Shown one piece after another: positions 10,813 through 23,143 of a DNA stretch of 64,000 bases. Source of the DNA: Vanessa cardui (Eukaryota; Arthropoda; Insecta; Lepidoptera; Nymphalidae); contig NC_061140.1 of the NCBI RefSeq assembly GCF_905220365.1, positions 250,501 to 314,500 on the forward strand, given 5' to 3'. Numbering within the stretch: the stretch's first letter is position 1; each line of letters opens with the position of its first letter. The notes under the pieces are model-generated. The model saw only the letters and a program-made list of their open reading frames with translations. It did no database searches and was not told where the DNA came from. A program made the translations under genes and the position numbers.

Positions 10813-13648
10813 ATGGAGATCAAAGTGTTTCGCAGGTTAGCAAGTTACCATAACACAGTTCATAAAGTTATTTGGGTGTCGAGTGCTTTCTCACTTTCAA
10901 TCGTCATCAATTTGATATATGGAACAGGAAGACAGTATTGTTTAACCAAACATCCTCTAACGTAAATGTAAAAAGTCATAAGCTTGTACCATTGGTCTTG
11001 TGTTTTACTATAAATACGGCCTATACAAGTGACTCATATAAAAGTGTTTAATTATAATCTGATAAAATTTAGAATCGAAATATTGTTCCAAATTTGTTTA
11101 TCAAACATAGTCTTTCAAATAAACTCGATGTTACATATTGAGTACTTGTAACAGATTACTTAATTTTATACTTCAGTGCCTTCATACATTTGAACGTGAT
11201 CCTAGGAAGTTTATCATTGGTGAACGGAGATCTGTTTTCCAAGGCGACGAGGAGTAAAGCTGATGAGAAGAATGTTCAGAACAGTGTGTTTGATTTCATA
11301 ATTGTCGGCGGAGGTACGGCTGGATGTGTACTTGCGAACAGACTATCAGCTGTTCCTGAATGGAAGGTACAGGTCTTATCTTTATCATTCACATTAATTG
11401 TATTATTCACTCAGTTAAAGATCATTTCAACACATTAACAAATTTTAGCAATTTAATTCTTTTGGTCACATAACCCAAAGGTTGTCTGGAAGAAATGGCT
11501 TATAAGCCATAAGACCGCCTTTTGCTTGGCCAATTTCGTTTGTATGAAAATATATTTTGTCTTTATGTATATTTGGTGTGCAATAAAGAGTTAAATAAAT
11601 AAATTATCTTGGTATAGGCTTAAAATGTTTAGTGTCAATGAGTTTCTTGTGTTTGTAATATTCAAGGTTTTACTGATCGAGGCTGGTGAAGAAGAAAATA
11701 TAGATTATAACATACCAGGTGTACCAACGGAAGAGTTCCGTCCTATTCTTTGGAATTTTAGAACTGAGAGAAACGGCTTCTCATGTCTCTCAAGACCTGG
11801 TGGTAGCTGTGAAGTCAAAACTGGTAAAGTGTTAGGAGGGTCAAGTGTTACCAACGATATGAAGTATACCCGAGGGTCTAAGAAAGATTATGATGCATGG
11901 CACGATAATCTTGCCCCTGAATCAGTTGGATGGAAATTTGAGAACTTGATAGAACACTTTAAGGCTTCCGAAGATAATGGTGAGTTAAGATAGCATATTA
12001 ATAACACGTAACATATTATAGTTTCAGGCTATGCAAAAACAACAAGCATTAGCCCATATGAGATAATTACAGTTATTGATTTTTAATAAAATTGTTGATG
12101 GTTTGGACACATCTTGTATAAAAAATCGTTAGAAGCGATTTATATAGATGTCATATTTTATATTAAATACATATTTTATTAATTGTAATTTTTGAACAAT
12201 ATTTCTATGTGTTGATACTGATGAAATTAATGCATACTAGTTGTGTTAAATATTTATTATTGGATTCAAACCTAAGCTACAACGTTTTTCTTTTTTTCAA
12301 CATAGATGTTTACTAATTGCAATATGCAAATATCTTTTCAGGTGACTACGATGTTCTCATGAATTCTTTCTATCATTCTCGCGGCGGAGAAATGCATGTG
12401 CAAAGATTCAAACACGTCGATCGATATATGGAACTATTTCTTGGTGCATTTGCAGAGTTGGGCTTTCGTTCGATTGACATCAATACAAATGTCCCAGAAG
12501 CCGCCATTAATAATCAATTTGTTATGTTTAATAACACGAGATTGAGTACAAATAGTGCGTTCCTTAAACCAATCAGGACCAGAAAAAACCTAACTGTAAA
12601 AACGGGTGCGACTGTTACCAAACTAATCACCGATGAACAAGAAAAAACTATCGATGGCGTTATATATGAAGTTGAAAAAGGCAAAGCGCAAGCTGCTTAC
12701 GCTAAGAGAGAAACCATTTTAACGGCAGGAGCTATTAATAACGTAAGATTACTTCATCTGTCCGGTATAGGACCTACTGCTGAATTGGCGAAGCACAATA
12801 TCACAGTTTACGTTGACCTCCCGGTCGGCGCTGAGTATCAAGATCAGGTGACAACTGGTGGCTTGGCTTTCACATTAAGTGACGTAACTCCATTCACTGA
12901 AAGCCAAATCATAGAAGACTTTAAAACATGGTTCCAAAACAGAGGCGGGCCCTTAGCGTCGCGAGGTATTAACCAAGTGTCAGCATTTATTCAACTTTTT
13001 GAAAACAAAAACGGGCCTGACATTGAGTTGGCATTGGAAGGTAATTACATAAGAAGCGACAAATTCATGCTGACAAACGTCACCGTACACACAGCAGAAG
13101 AAACAAGCTTACCGTTACCATATTACAATTTAGTAATTGTAAATCCTGTTTTATTAAAACCTAAGAGCAAAGGAAAAGTAACCTTAAATAAGAGAAATCC
13201 AAAGTATGGTCGGCCTGTCATACAAGCGAATCTATTAAAGGAGGCAGAAGATTTAGATGCCATAATAGACAGTGTTGATATCGCTTTGCAAATGCTTGAA
13301 AATAAAGAATTTAAACGTGCGGAGATTAAATTAGCTCCACTTGATCTTTTCCCTTGCGATAGATTACAGAACAGAGATCAATGGAACTGTATAGCGAGAC
13401 ATTACACTAAAGCAATGGGAAATCCAATAGGAACATGCCGAATGGGTGGAAATAAAACTACATCTGTAGTTAACTATGATCTTAAAGTTCACGGAATTGA
13501 AAGGCTTCGAATAGTAGACGCTTCCGTAATGCCTACACATGTTCGAGGTGGAATATTTGCACCAACAGTGATGATCGCAGAAAAAGCTACTAAGCTTATA
13601 ATGAAAGACTGGAAAGAAAACAAATCAAATTTTTATAACAATCGATGA
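10813..13648 (+). CDS. GMC-family FAD oxidoreductase, glucose dehydrogenase-like, catalytic pair replaced
   Basis: Proposed exons are 10813-10835, 11177-11366, 11667-11979 and 12342-13648, 1,833 nt in all (610 residues). Exons 2-4 are firm: donors GTACAG and GTGAGT, acceptors TTCAAG and TTTCAG, phases agree, and the first junction restores the canonical EWK/VLLIEAG. Exon 1 is inferred: an ATG with a good donor whose phase fits the acceptor at 11176, giving a short hydrophobic leader (about residues 9-23) and a normal length. The next exon has no ATG of its own before the flavin motif. The ADP-binding motif VGGGTAGC is at about 51-58. The first GMC signature reads GKVLGGSS and the second AGAINN...LSGIG. 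GMC enzymes oxidise alcohols, sugars or ecdysteroids using FAD. Here the catalytic His of HPxGTC is Asn536 (NPIGTCRMG) and the second catalytic His/Asn is Phe581 (GIFAP). The DH of the LQDH motif is DQ. The reading frame is intact, so this is probably an expressed but diverged or non-catalytic member rather than a pseudogene. Confidence 0.88.
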
Positions 13649-13660
13649 TAAAACTGATTC

Positions 13661-13688
13661 TTTATTAAATTTTAAGCCTTATAATAAA
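13661..13688. terminator. Crossing poly(A) signals of the two GMC genes
   Basis: AATAAA on the plus strand (13683-13688) is 34 nt after the plus gene's stop. AATAAA on the minus strand (13661-13666) is 29 nt after the minus gene's stop. Each signal lies beyond the other, so cleavage 10-30 nt further on would make overlapping transcripts. Confidence 0.55.
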
Positions 13689-13695
13689 TCTATTT

Positions 13696-15984
13696 TTAAT
13701 ACCAAACACTTTTTATTAAATCGCTGGCTTTCTCAGCAATCATGATAACCGGAGCTGCTGTAGAACCTCTCGTTATTTTAGGTATTATTGATGAATCGAC
13801 TACTCTCAAATTAGCTACACCATAGACTCTGAGACGATTATCAACCACAGACTCGGGGTCTTTTGAAGGACCCATTTTGCAAGTTCCAACGTAATTATGC
13901 AATGGGGCTGAAAACTGTCTTATTATACACGACCAAAATTCTTCAGAAACTCGTTCATGGTTGCTGCATTCATTTTTCAATATGGGTCGTGGATCAAATT
14001 CGAATTCTGCATTTTTGAATACCTCAGTATCGAATAATTTTACAACCTCTTGTATACCTTCTAATAGTTTCTTTTCATCAGTAGGATCTTTGAGAAAATT
14101 AGGGTATATCAAAGGAGCTCCAAATATAGGGTCGGTTGCATTCAGTACAATCTGTCCTCTGCTTCTAGGAGTTAGAAGAGAAGTACAAATATCCATCTTA
14201 TCGTAGTACATATTTGAATTGTGTCCACGAAATCTAAATTCAATATCGGGCGTTTTAAGTATTTCTGAGATACTTGTTTCGTAAAAAGCTACGACTTGAA
14301 AATTCGTTGAAAGAGGTCCAATACCTTTCGAATAATAATTCGTTATGTCCTTTAACTTTTCTGGAAAGTTAGATGTAGTGGCCGTTTTGATAAGTTTTAT
14401 GACAGGTAGACAAACCGACAGATGATCATGAAAATTACCTCCAACCGGTAAATCATTGAACACTTTAATGTTCAGATATTCTAAGTAGTCTTTAGGTCCT
14501 ATACCAGATTGCATCAGGAGTTTAGGTGAGTTGATGGCACCCGCACTTAAGATTACTTCCTTCGTTGCTTTCGCCGTAACTTTAGTGCCATTTGTAATAT
14601 ATTCTACTCCGATAACCTTAACACTATCTCTATTTTCTTTTAATTGAAGTTTTGTAACTAAAGCTTCCGTAATTATTTCGATATTTGTCCTCAGTTTTCT
14701 TATCGGCTCTATAAAGGCATTGTATGAACTCACTCGCTCTCCAAAATACGACATTGTCTGTATCCTCATGAATCCTAACTGATTCCTTCCATTTACATCT
14801 GTGTAATTATAGCCGAGATCATTGAAAGCACTGAGAAGAACATCGGCATTGTCATCGACGTAAGGATATCGTCCTACATCTAATGGCCCTTGTGTGGAGT
14901 GAAAGAATTTACTCTTTGATATGTCCTTGTCATAATTCCCCTCCGAGTATTTAAAATAGGGCAGCACTTGGCTAAAGCTCCACCCTTCGTTGCCGTTGAG
15001 AGCCCATTCGTCGTAATCTGCGGGACTGCCTCTCATGTACGCCATATCGTTAATTGTAGATGTGCCCCCTAGGACTCTGCCTTGCACGACCTCGCAGCCG
15101 CTAGGACGGTTTTGACAAAATCTGAAATAGTTTAAGAGATAACTTGTACCGTCGGTATTTATTCTTTAACTAAACAGTATTCGCGTTCAAATATAAGCTA
15201 GAAAATAGTCAAATAAAGTTTCCATAATCTTACCCCTTTTTAGGTCTCATAGAATATTGCCAGTCTAAAGATGAGCCTTTAAATTCACTCGTGAGACCGG
15301 GAATCGAAGCAATTTTAGGTTGTTCACGGCCTGCTTCGATCAGTAGAACCTGAAAAACCACCCAAAACATTTCATTTATTAAGACAATAATATATCAATG
15401 CTTCCACCTTAAAATTAAGTATAATCTATTTGTATTTGTTGTACTTATGACATTTAATGCAAATATACAAACATTGCAATAAATTAGTTAACCCGACATT
15501 AATCGGCAACAATTGATACGATTAACCTTATATCATTGTATGAAGATGTTTGCTTTTCAAAATATTGCTTCAATCACAAATAGTATTAAAATTAATCTAT
15601 TTGTATAAAAACATGAGTATTTTTAAATCGAACCTTCCATTTCCTGTTTTCCGACAGTCGACTCGCCACAACGCAGCCGGCGGTGCCGCCTCCTATGACG
15701 ATAAAATCATATTCTAAATTCCTATAATCATCATCTTCATCGCTCTTATCGCCTTCAAAAAATTTGTTCCTGTACGCCAGCTTGAATCGCGGCTTAGCTT
15801 CAAACTCCTTCTTCCTTTCCGATTTAAGTAAATCCTTATTATCACGAAAGTAATCGGGCTCCGAACCAATATGTCCGTATAGAGTGTGGACCAGGGAAAT
15901 GAGGAGGATGGCTGTTGGTGCGCACTCGACCCGACCGTCACATATTTTACAGAGATCTTCGGTTATATTAGCCACTGATGTCAT
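13696..15984 (-). CDS. GMC-family FAD oxidoreductase, glucose dehydrogenase-like, catalytic pair replaced
   Basis: Exons on the minus strand are 15984-15634, 15349-15234 and 15121-13696, totalling 1,893 nt (630 residues). The ATG at 15984-15982 gives the usual lepidopteran GMC N-terminus: a short Cys-bearing stretch, then a hydrophobic leader at about residues 22-37 (APTAILLISLVHTLYG). The flavin motif VIGGGTAGC is at 96-104. Exon 1 ends KWK and exon 2 begins VLLIEAG. Exon 2 to exon 3 splices through a Gly codon (GG/A) with donor GTAAGA. Exon 1's donor GTTCGA is weak but homologous in position to that of the convergent neighbour. The GMC signatures read GRVLGGTS and AGAINSPKLLMQSGIG. The catalytic His position is Asn565 (HNYVGTCKMG, with a His one residue early), and the second catalytic position is Ala611 (GSTAAP). 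The neighbour shares the family and the first splice site, so the pair probably arose by duplication with inversion. Candidate roles from the family are sugar, ecdysteroid or defence-related oxidation; none is proven. Confidence 0.92.
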
Positions 15985-16011
15985 TGCATTTCAATGAGAT
16001 TTTGTAGAGTT

Positions 16012-16019
16012 TATTTATA
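16012..16019 (-). promoter_or_regulatory. Possible TATA box of the minus-strand GMC gene
   Basis: TATAAATA lies 28 nt upstream of the ATG on the minus strand. If used, it would leave almost no 5' UTR, so it may be chance or may imply a very short leader. Confidence 0.2.
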
Positions 16020-18169
16020 TGAAAACAATCACATCCGAGTGTCAACTACCACTGCATAATACGATTAATATTAACATCTACAACTTCACTCAGAATGTTG
16101 CTATAAGCATATTTAATACTTCGATCTAATTTTTGTATATACATTGTATAATATTGTGTCAAGACACCTCTGAAATGCTTGTCAGTTAACGTGCACAGGA
16201 AATAACTCTGTAGGTATGAAAATATATATACATATTTGTATGAAATTGTCCGTTTATTTGTTAATTTTTAACGTAATATTCTATATACATATCTTTTCGC
16301 TACCTATTCTGAATATACAAAATAATTTTACAAACTATTAATCTCAAATTGAAAGTTATATTTTGACATGAAAAGTTATATTTTGATTACTCTCAAAGTA
16401 AATTAAAGACAAACGAATCCGCGTGTTATAATTGTTAAAGAATTGTTGTTAAGTTTTCGTTCGCCGCGATTGTTGTTACATTGTTTTCGATTCAGGAATT
16501 TCATTCTATTGTAATTTCTAGTGAATTCTTCGCATGCGCGCTCCTTAGAAATTTTAAAGCTAACATACTGAAATATCGCTGTCTTTATATTTAAATCGTA
16601 ATATATTATATATTCTGTATATATTTTGCACTTGTGGCTTGTACCAATTGTAAGGGATTTATATGTTTACAAAATTGTCACCTCCGTTGCTATTTAAGGA
16701 AAGATTTTAAACAACCAACAAGGAATGTTTTTTTTTAATTCTTACACTGTATAAAAAATTGGATTATATTATAAACAAAAACTCTGACGCGCCTGTAAAA
16801 AATTAATAGCAAAACTGCACACTGCCGTAAATATATTTACATTGACAAGGCATTTGTAATTTAAACTTCAAAAAAGAAGGAATCACTTTCTATATACACG
16901 TTTTATTAATTTATAGAGTGTAGTTTAAGCTGAAATATTTAATGTGTTAAATTTAATTTCATTTACATGCATAACTTTACGCACAACGTGTCCATCAATC
17001 GGCAGTACTATTATACTTACTGAATAAAATACTTTTATTGTTCAACCAAATTACAATAAATTATCTAGAATTTGTAGTATTTTAATCAAATCGCAACATT
17101 GTTAACTATATAAGCAATTGCTTCAAACCAGTATTACCAGTAAAACAGACTTTGATTGAATCAGCGATGGCAGGAGATACTGTGATAGACGACGCCCGAA
17201 TGCTAATTCTATGTATCTACTTTGTGTATTCAAATTTACATAGTGGAATTCCCTGGCGCCAACAATTACCGCATGCTTATGGAATAATACTATATATTAT
17301 TGGCCTTATCCCAGCCGAGGGAAATTTAAAGGCAGTTATTTTACTTTACTTTACTCTATAAAATATATGTAGTTCTTTCCTTCAATCCTTTTAACATGCT
17401 TAACAAAGAAAGTTGTAATTAAATAAAAAATACTCTGCAAAAAAATAGCCGACTTTATATATATTACATTTATAGCTTTTACTCTACCACTGAATGATAC
17501 GTTTGGTATGTAAATGTAAATATAGTGAACTCACTTTTCTGTTAAATCTACAGCGACTTTGCTAAATGCAAATATGTTTATTTGTAGATTACCATACTCT
17601 GATACGAGCTGCTCGCCTTCAATTTTTGGTGAAACCAAATTGAATCCTTCCTGAAATTATAATAAATCTATATTCCTAGTTTTCTATACTCTTCAACTTT
17701 CGTAATTCGTAAATTCACATACAAATAATATTTCATATTTTAATGATTCAGATAATCTCTGTCAGAATGTCGTAAATATTTGAGGACCACACACAATGCT
17801 CTTATCTTAATTTTGATCTCAAGTTCATCTGGCAATAGTTGCGGTCACAGTTACGGAATTACACCGGCGTTTGTTTCCGACACGAAGCAATTTGTTGTAT
17901 CTTATTATTTTAATCCAACTTAGAAACAAAGGCCAGCGCTTTTCGACGACTTTTACGTAATTGATACGCGGGCTAAAATCAAAGTGTTAATAGGAATATC
18001 TTGGAAAAAATATTAAATATAAAATATTTTTTATTTTTTTGTTAAGGTTTTGTTTAAAAAAAAAAACAAAGTTTCATTTAACAAACAAATTTCTATCATA
18101 CATATTTTAGATCTCTTAACCTCGATTCCTTCGAACGATACGTAATGAGGCATCATGGGGGGCGACATG

Positions 18170-18262
18170 TCGAGGGCGGCTAATGCAGCTCATTGTTCCT
18201 GACTGTACAGTGGCCGTCTTGCTTTTGGACTCCACTATCACCTACCATCAGGTGGAGTGGAG
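18170..18262. repeat. Fragment of a dispersed lepidopteran repeat
   Basis: Contains CTCCACTATCACCTACCATC followed by AGGTGGAGTGGAG, an imperfect inverted repeat of a type common in lepidopteran repeats ending in ACCATCAGGTGG. Confidence 0.3.
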
Positions 18263-18473
18263 CTCATACTTCAAATCTCTTATTGTTCTGTCGTAATATG
18301 AATGAGAATCTAGAATATGTTTGTCTTGGAACTTACACTACATAATCTTTCGCAAAAGATACATCAATGTAATAGAATATTAAAATAAACTTATTTTTTT
18401 ACTACACGTTACATGGACTTACGTAATATCGATTACAATATTTAATTCGTCTGAGATAGACCTATCGGCTCAA

Positions 18474-18670
18474 CAACACCAACAACAGAAGGTAAATTTC
18501 CCCCTGCCGGACTAAGACTTCCTCTCCCTTTGACGAGAATGCTAGGAACATATTCCACGATATGAATTATAAACACAAATTAAGCACGAACAATCAGTGG
18601 TTTTTACCTGGGTTTGAACCTGCAATCATCGTTTAAGAAGCGTTCTAACCACTGGGCCATCTCGGCTCAA
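18474..18670 (-). mobile_element. Metulj-type SINE with internal deletion
   Basis: On the minus strand it has the A-box (TGGCCCAGTGGTTAGAACG), the B-box-like GGTTCAAACCC core and a GTT-rich tail, but lacks much of the middle. TCGGCTCAA occurs on both sides (18465-18473, 18662-18670), a possible target duplication that overlaps the SINE head. Confidence 0.65.
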
Positions 18671-19919
18671 ATTGCATGAAATTACACGTTACAATGTTGT
18701 CATATGGTACAGGATACACGAACATTGTTTTCGTGTCAAATCACAAATGGCCGTTGCGTTTAGGAATATTAGTGAAAATTGTAATGGTCCGTGCGATCGT
18801 GAGAAACGGAAATGACCAAGGAATTATACCTAATTACACTCTGAAATGTTTGCGTCCCTTCTGAGAAGAAAAAGTCTGTTAGATAAGTGTTTTAATGGCG
18901 TCAGGGATTGCACGCGTCTTGTAACAACAACTAAATAGAAATTGTAATCGTAAATTATTGTTTATTTTTCCTTTTACTTGCGTGTAAAGTATTTCTAAAA
19001 ATTGAAGTCAATGCCTGCATTCATTGAAATTGGAAAATTCACGATTGAGTGTTTTATAAATAATCGATTCCTTCCATTAAATGGTTCTGAAGATTACATC
19101 ACACAGCGTTGATGCGAAGTCAAAAATCTATATTCAATATACAAGTGATTACATTTACTACAGATACTTATTGTTAGTCAAAAATCTACCAACGGTTCGG
19201 AATTTAACAATTTTCATTTATTTATTTACAAGGTAACTAGAATTGTTTGGTTATCGATATGTAGAGCCCGTTCTATCAACAAACCCAAGATATATAACTT
19301 ATTTAAACCATTTATTTTGCTACACACATACATAACATAGATTATACAGAAGAAAATAATTAAATTTAAAGAATACAGTGTAGGTAGCAAGAGGTTCATC
19401 TCAGTATAAACCGTTCATTAGCACAGCACTGATTTTCAGATGGCCTCTGACCAATGTAAACATAAAAAAATAGGTACTTATCATAATACGTTATCAATAT
19501 GTGTTGCAAAGATAAATTAAGTACGTGAAAGTAAAGTTAAGAATCCACAGCGATTTGAATCCAAAACCTTTAGTTAAGAGTCACGTTTAGTAACCATAAT
19601 ACCATGTCCGCTATCCAAACATATAATTACGCTGAAACAACAACGATTTACTTCCAGTGGGAATGACTAATGAAGTCCATTTCCCTGTACTGCTATCCGC
19701 TGTCAATCGTTTACTTTTTTAAATGTACATTAGTTTAAGCCTGAGCGTAGTTCATCTCTGTCTGCGCACGGCGCTTTAAAGAGCTTTTTAAAGCGCTATT
19801 GCTGTAACCACATTTGATAATTATAACAGATAGATCTTGTCTTAATATGCCATATTAATATGATATGTTATTTCCGCCTGATTATCATATAAGCATAAAC
19901 TAACGAATGTTTATAAAAA

Positions 19920-20186
19920 TACCGCCTAACCGCGATACTACTGCTACTAGCCGGTTTGTTCCGGTTTAAAGGGCGAGTGAGCCAGTGTAACTACACAACT
20001 ATTTGGCACATGATACTTTAGTTCCCAAGGTTGATGAAACATTGGTTATGCAAAGAATTGTTAACAGCTTTAAAGCGCCAATGTCTATACTGTGGGTGGT
20101 TACTACTTCAGACGGGCGGACTCACGGACTTACCATCAGACGGACTATTTGTTCGTTCGCCTACTTATAAAATTAAAAAAAATAGT
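19920..20186 (+). repeat. Dispersed repeat (GTTCCGGTTT...CTTACCATCAG family)
   Basis: Shares ordered blocks with 29929-30218: GAGTGAGCCAGT, TAACTACA, TTAGTTCCCAAGGTTG, CTTACCATCAG and TCGTTCGCC. Its class is not certain; possibly a LINE 3' end or a SINE. Confidence 0.55.
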
Positions 20187-20344
20187 TCAACAGAGCACTA
20201 CTGTATCGTTTAACGGGTAAACCGCTTGGAACAGCTAGTTATCAATAAATTGTAATTAGTACCTTGGTTAGTGCGATTGACAGTAATTAACAGCCGAGAA
20301 CGTTCGTTTATATTCGTCTTCATTACGACGCCGATATTCTCACA

Positions 20345-20885
20345 TCCTATTCATTTATTTTAACACTAGTTGCTGCGTGCGGTTTTGCTCGCGTTTTAGG
20401 GGTTGATTGTCATGTGTTAAGCAAAAAAAATAGCCCATGCCTCTCCTTGAAGTTCAAGTTTGCTTTATAACAACAACAACAACACCAGCCTATAATTCCC
20501 ACTGCTTGGCTAAAGGCCTCTTCCCCCTTTGAGGAGAAGGTTTGGAACATATTCCACCACGCTGTACCAATGCGGGTTGGTGGAATACACATGTGGCAGA
20601 ATTTCTATGAAATTTGTCACATGCAGGGTTTCCTCGCGATGTTTTCCTTCACCCCTGAGCACGAGGTAAATTATAAAGACAAATTAAGCACATGAATCAG
20701 CGGTGCTTGCCTGGGTTTGAACCCGCAATCATCGGTTAAGATGCACACGTTCTAACCACGCGGCCATCTCGACCTAACTCAAGGGCTTTATAACAAATTT
20801 TATCAAATTCGGTTTAACCGTTTGGTCGTGAAAGAGCGACGGACAGACAGACACAGTTACTTTTGTAATATGAATATAGATTGAA
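20345..20885 (+). repeat. Older CAGACAGACAG-type dispersed repeat split by a SINE
   Basis: Left part 20345-20461 (TTTTGCTCGCGTTTTAGGGG ... TTCAAGTT) and right part about 20797-20885 (TTTTATCAAATTCGG ... GACGGACAGACAGACACAG). Order and sequence match uninterrupted relatives at 33140 and 37522. Confidence 0.55.
20474..20784 (-). mobile_element. Near full-length Metulj-type SINE with 12-bp target duplication
   Basis: On the minus strand: GATGGCCGCGTGGTTAGAAC (A box), GCGGGTTCAAACCCAGGC (B box), a conserved body, and a (GTT)n tail. The duplication GCTTTATAACAA flanks it at 20462-20473 and 20785-20796. Confidence 0.85.
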
Positions 20886-23033
20886 GAGTGTTATAATGGA
20901 TACCGTTTTCACATGAATGGTTCCGTATAAACGGCAACAAAGGATTATAACAATAAAACGGCGCGAATTCCGTTAATTATTATAATTGAGAAATTAGACG
21001 AGCGGTCCGCACACGAAACCCCCATTAAAACCGCAGTAAGTATTTAACGTTTAATTATTATTATTGCAACGATTCCAGACAATGCCTTGCCGTTACATCG
21101 TTATGCAATAACAGAACGGCCGGGCTCAATAAAAAGCCTCGCTAATGAATATATGCCTGATACTGCGATGCTCGATTTCGTTAAGGGTTAGACACGAAAC
21201 AGCGAATACTGGAAGTGATATCGATAAGAATTACGGTTGTGTTCTAAATTTGAAACAGGCTCATAACGTCAAACATTAATTATCTGTATTTCTATGTTCC
21301 GGTTCGAAGAGTGTAAGAATTAGTGTAACAGACAAGGTTATTTATATTTTCTGTCATTGAGAAATGAATTATGCTCCGCATATAGGCTATTTGTGAAGAT
21401 AACCTTTTATTATTAATTGGTCTGCTGTTTCCTGGCCTCGTTCTACACCTCTTGTTTTTGCGCAATTAAATAACAATAAAATAGTTTCTTTATATACGAT
21501 ATTATTCTAATATTCCTTATAACTAACTTATTCATACAAACATATGTATATTGTACAAAAGTCCAACTGGATCCGTTGAAGATATTTTTCAGTAACCTGA
21601 TAAATTAAAGTTTATACTACCATAGTTTTTGTCACTAAAAACACGCAGTCTGTTTTCTAGAGCAACTTGCATAATGCGGATCACGAAGTTGCACTATTAA
21701 AAAGTTATTGAATTACATTGTTTCCCTAACATAAGATGAAGCTAATAATTCAAGCAATGTAGTGTCACATTAAATCTCGTTCCCATTCCCACAGAACCAG
21801 TATCGTTTCATCAGGTATTGGCTATTAATCATAGATACCACAGGCTCCTTTAATAGTAATTAGATCAAAATGTAAACAATTAGTTTAAAAATCATTGTAC
21901 CTACTGTTAAAATCATATAGGTACTTATCGTAATTCTAATATACTTTTCATTCTAGGATCAAAATCTAAAAATAAACAGCGCCATCTATGATCGTTAAGC
22001 CGAACTTTGTCTTTATTAGTTCCGCTATCGGCCACTGTATGCGCGCCGCGGTAGTGTCGTAAAATTTTATTACAAGGCTTAGCGGTATGCGTTTTGTGGA
22101 TTCACATTGATTTTAAATTATTGGATGTGGGATTGGTTTCCGGCTATTAATTCGAATTAAACGTTTCGGCATAGCCTTCCCGCCAAAAGAATTACGGTCA
22201 ATCTAGTTTCATTTTTGACTTGGCCTTTGGATTTGCTTAGGAAATGAGTCGTTCTAGACTTATTAAAAAGTAACACATACTTAATAACAATTTGCAATAT
22301 TTTCTAGAATAATTGTCTGTTGACGCCTTTCAACAATCCTAACTATCTATATAAATGCGAAAGTTTAATTGTTATGTGTTCATGTGTTAATTACGCAACT
22401 GATCATCATACAGAAAATGACATAGGGTACCTACTTAGCACATGCTTGCTTACACATGCAAGCAGAAATTCAAATTATTGTTGAAAATATTTAAAATTAT
22501 TGATATAATTTTTAATTCGAACAAACCAAAACAATAAAAATTTCAATATACCATAGTTTATCCGAACGATTGCACAAACTAGCATCGAATTTGCACAACA
22601 TTTCAAGCCAAAGTAGGAACTTGTGTGCGTACACTTATGCACTACTTCGGTGGTCCTGTTTATACCAATTCCGAGATTTGAAGACGATTTTTTTAAATTA
22701 ATCGTACAAAAAATCGAATTCATAGTCTCCAAAATGAGGATGCGGTCTCGCGGCGGTAAATCGAATCTTAATCGATTCTCTTTATCACTCGAATCAATCG
22801 TCACGCCGTTTGTTGTATTTGGTCGAGCGCGACAAACTGCCCGCTGACTGTCATGTTTTATGTGTTTCTTGCTTCAAAACATGCTAAATTAGAGAAGTGA
22901 CGTCTCTTGGTTAATTTATTCATTCTAAGTGTTGTGGTGCTGCTCTTACCTAGCTTATTAGGCAGCAACTTTGAGAACTACTTCAGTAAATACAATTTAA
23001 TATGTATATTTACGTTTAAATATATACGAACTA

Positions 23034-23143
23034 TTTTCATAAAAATTCTGCTACATGTGTATTCCACCAACCCACATCGGAAAACCCTCTCCTCGGGGAG
23101 CGAGAAGGCCTTAGCCAAACAGTAAGAAATTTACAGGCTGTTG
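23034..23143 (+). mobile_element. 5'-truncated SINE
   Basis: Begins inside the body (AAAATTCTGCTACATGTG) and runs to the 3' end (TTTACAGGCTGTTGTG), with some small changes. Confidence 0.6.

Noticed and set aside
11190..11192. TTG as start codon of the plus-strand GMC protein
   Set aside because: Not a credible eukaryotic start. A good acceptor lies just upstream at 11176, so this is internal exon sequence.
13961..14206. Plus-strand frame inside the minus-strand GMC gene
   Set aside because: Antisense shadow of the last GMC exon.
22475..22847. Overlapping frames on both strands
   Set aside because: Low-complexity AT-rich translation on one strand and its antisense on the other. No family or splice evidence.
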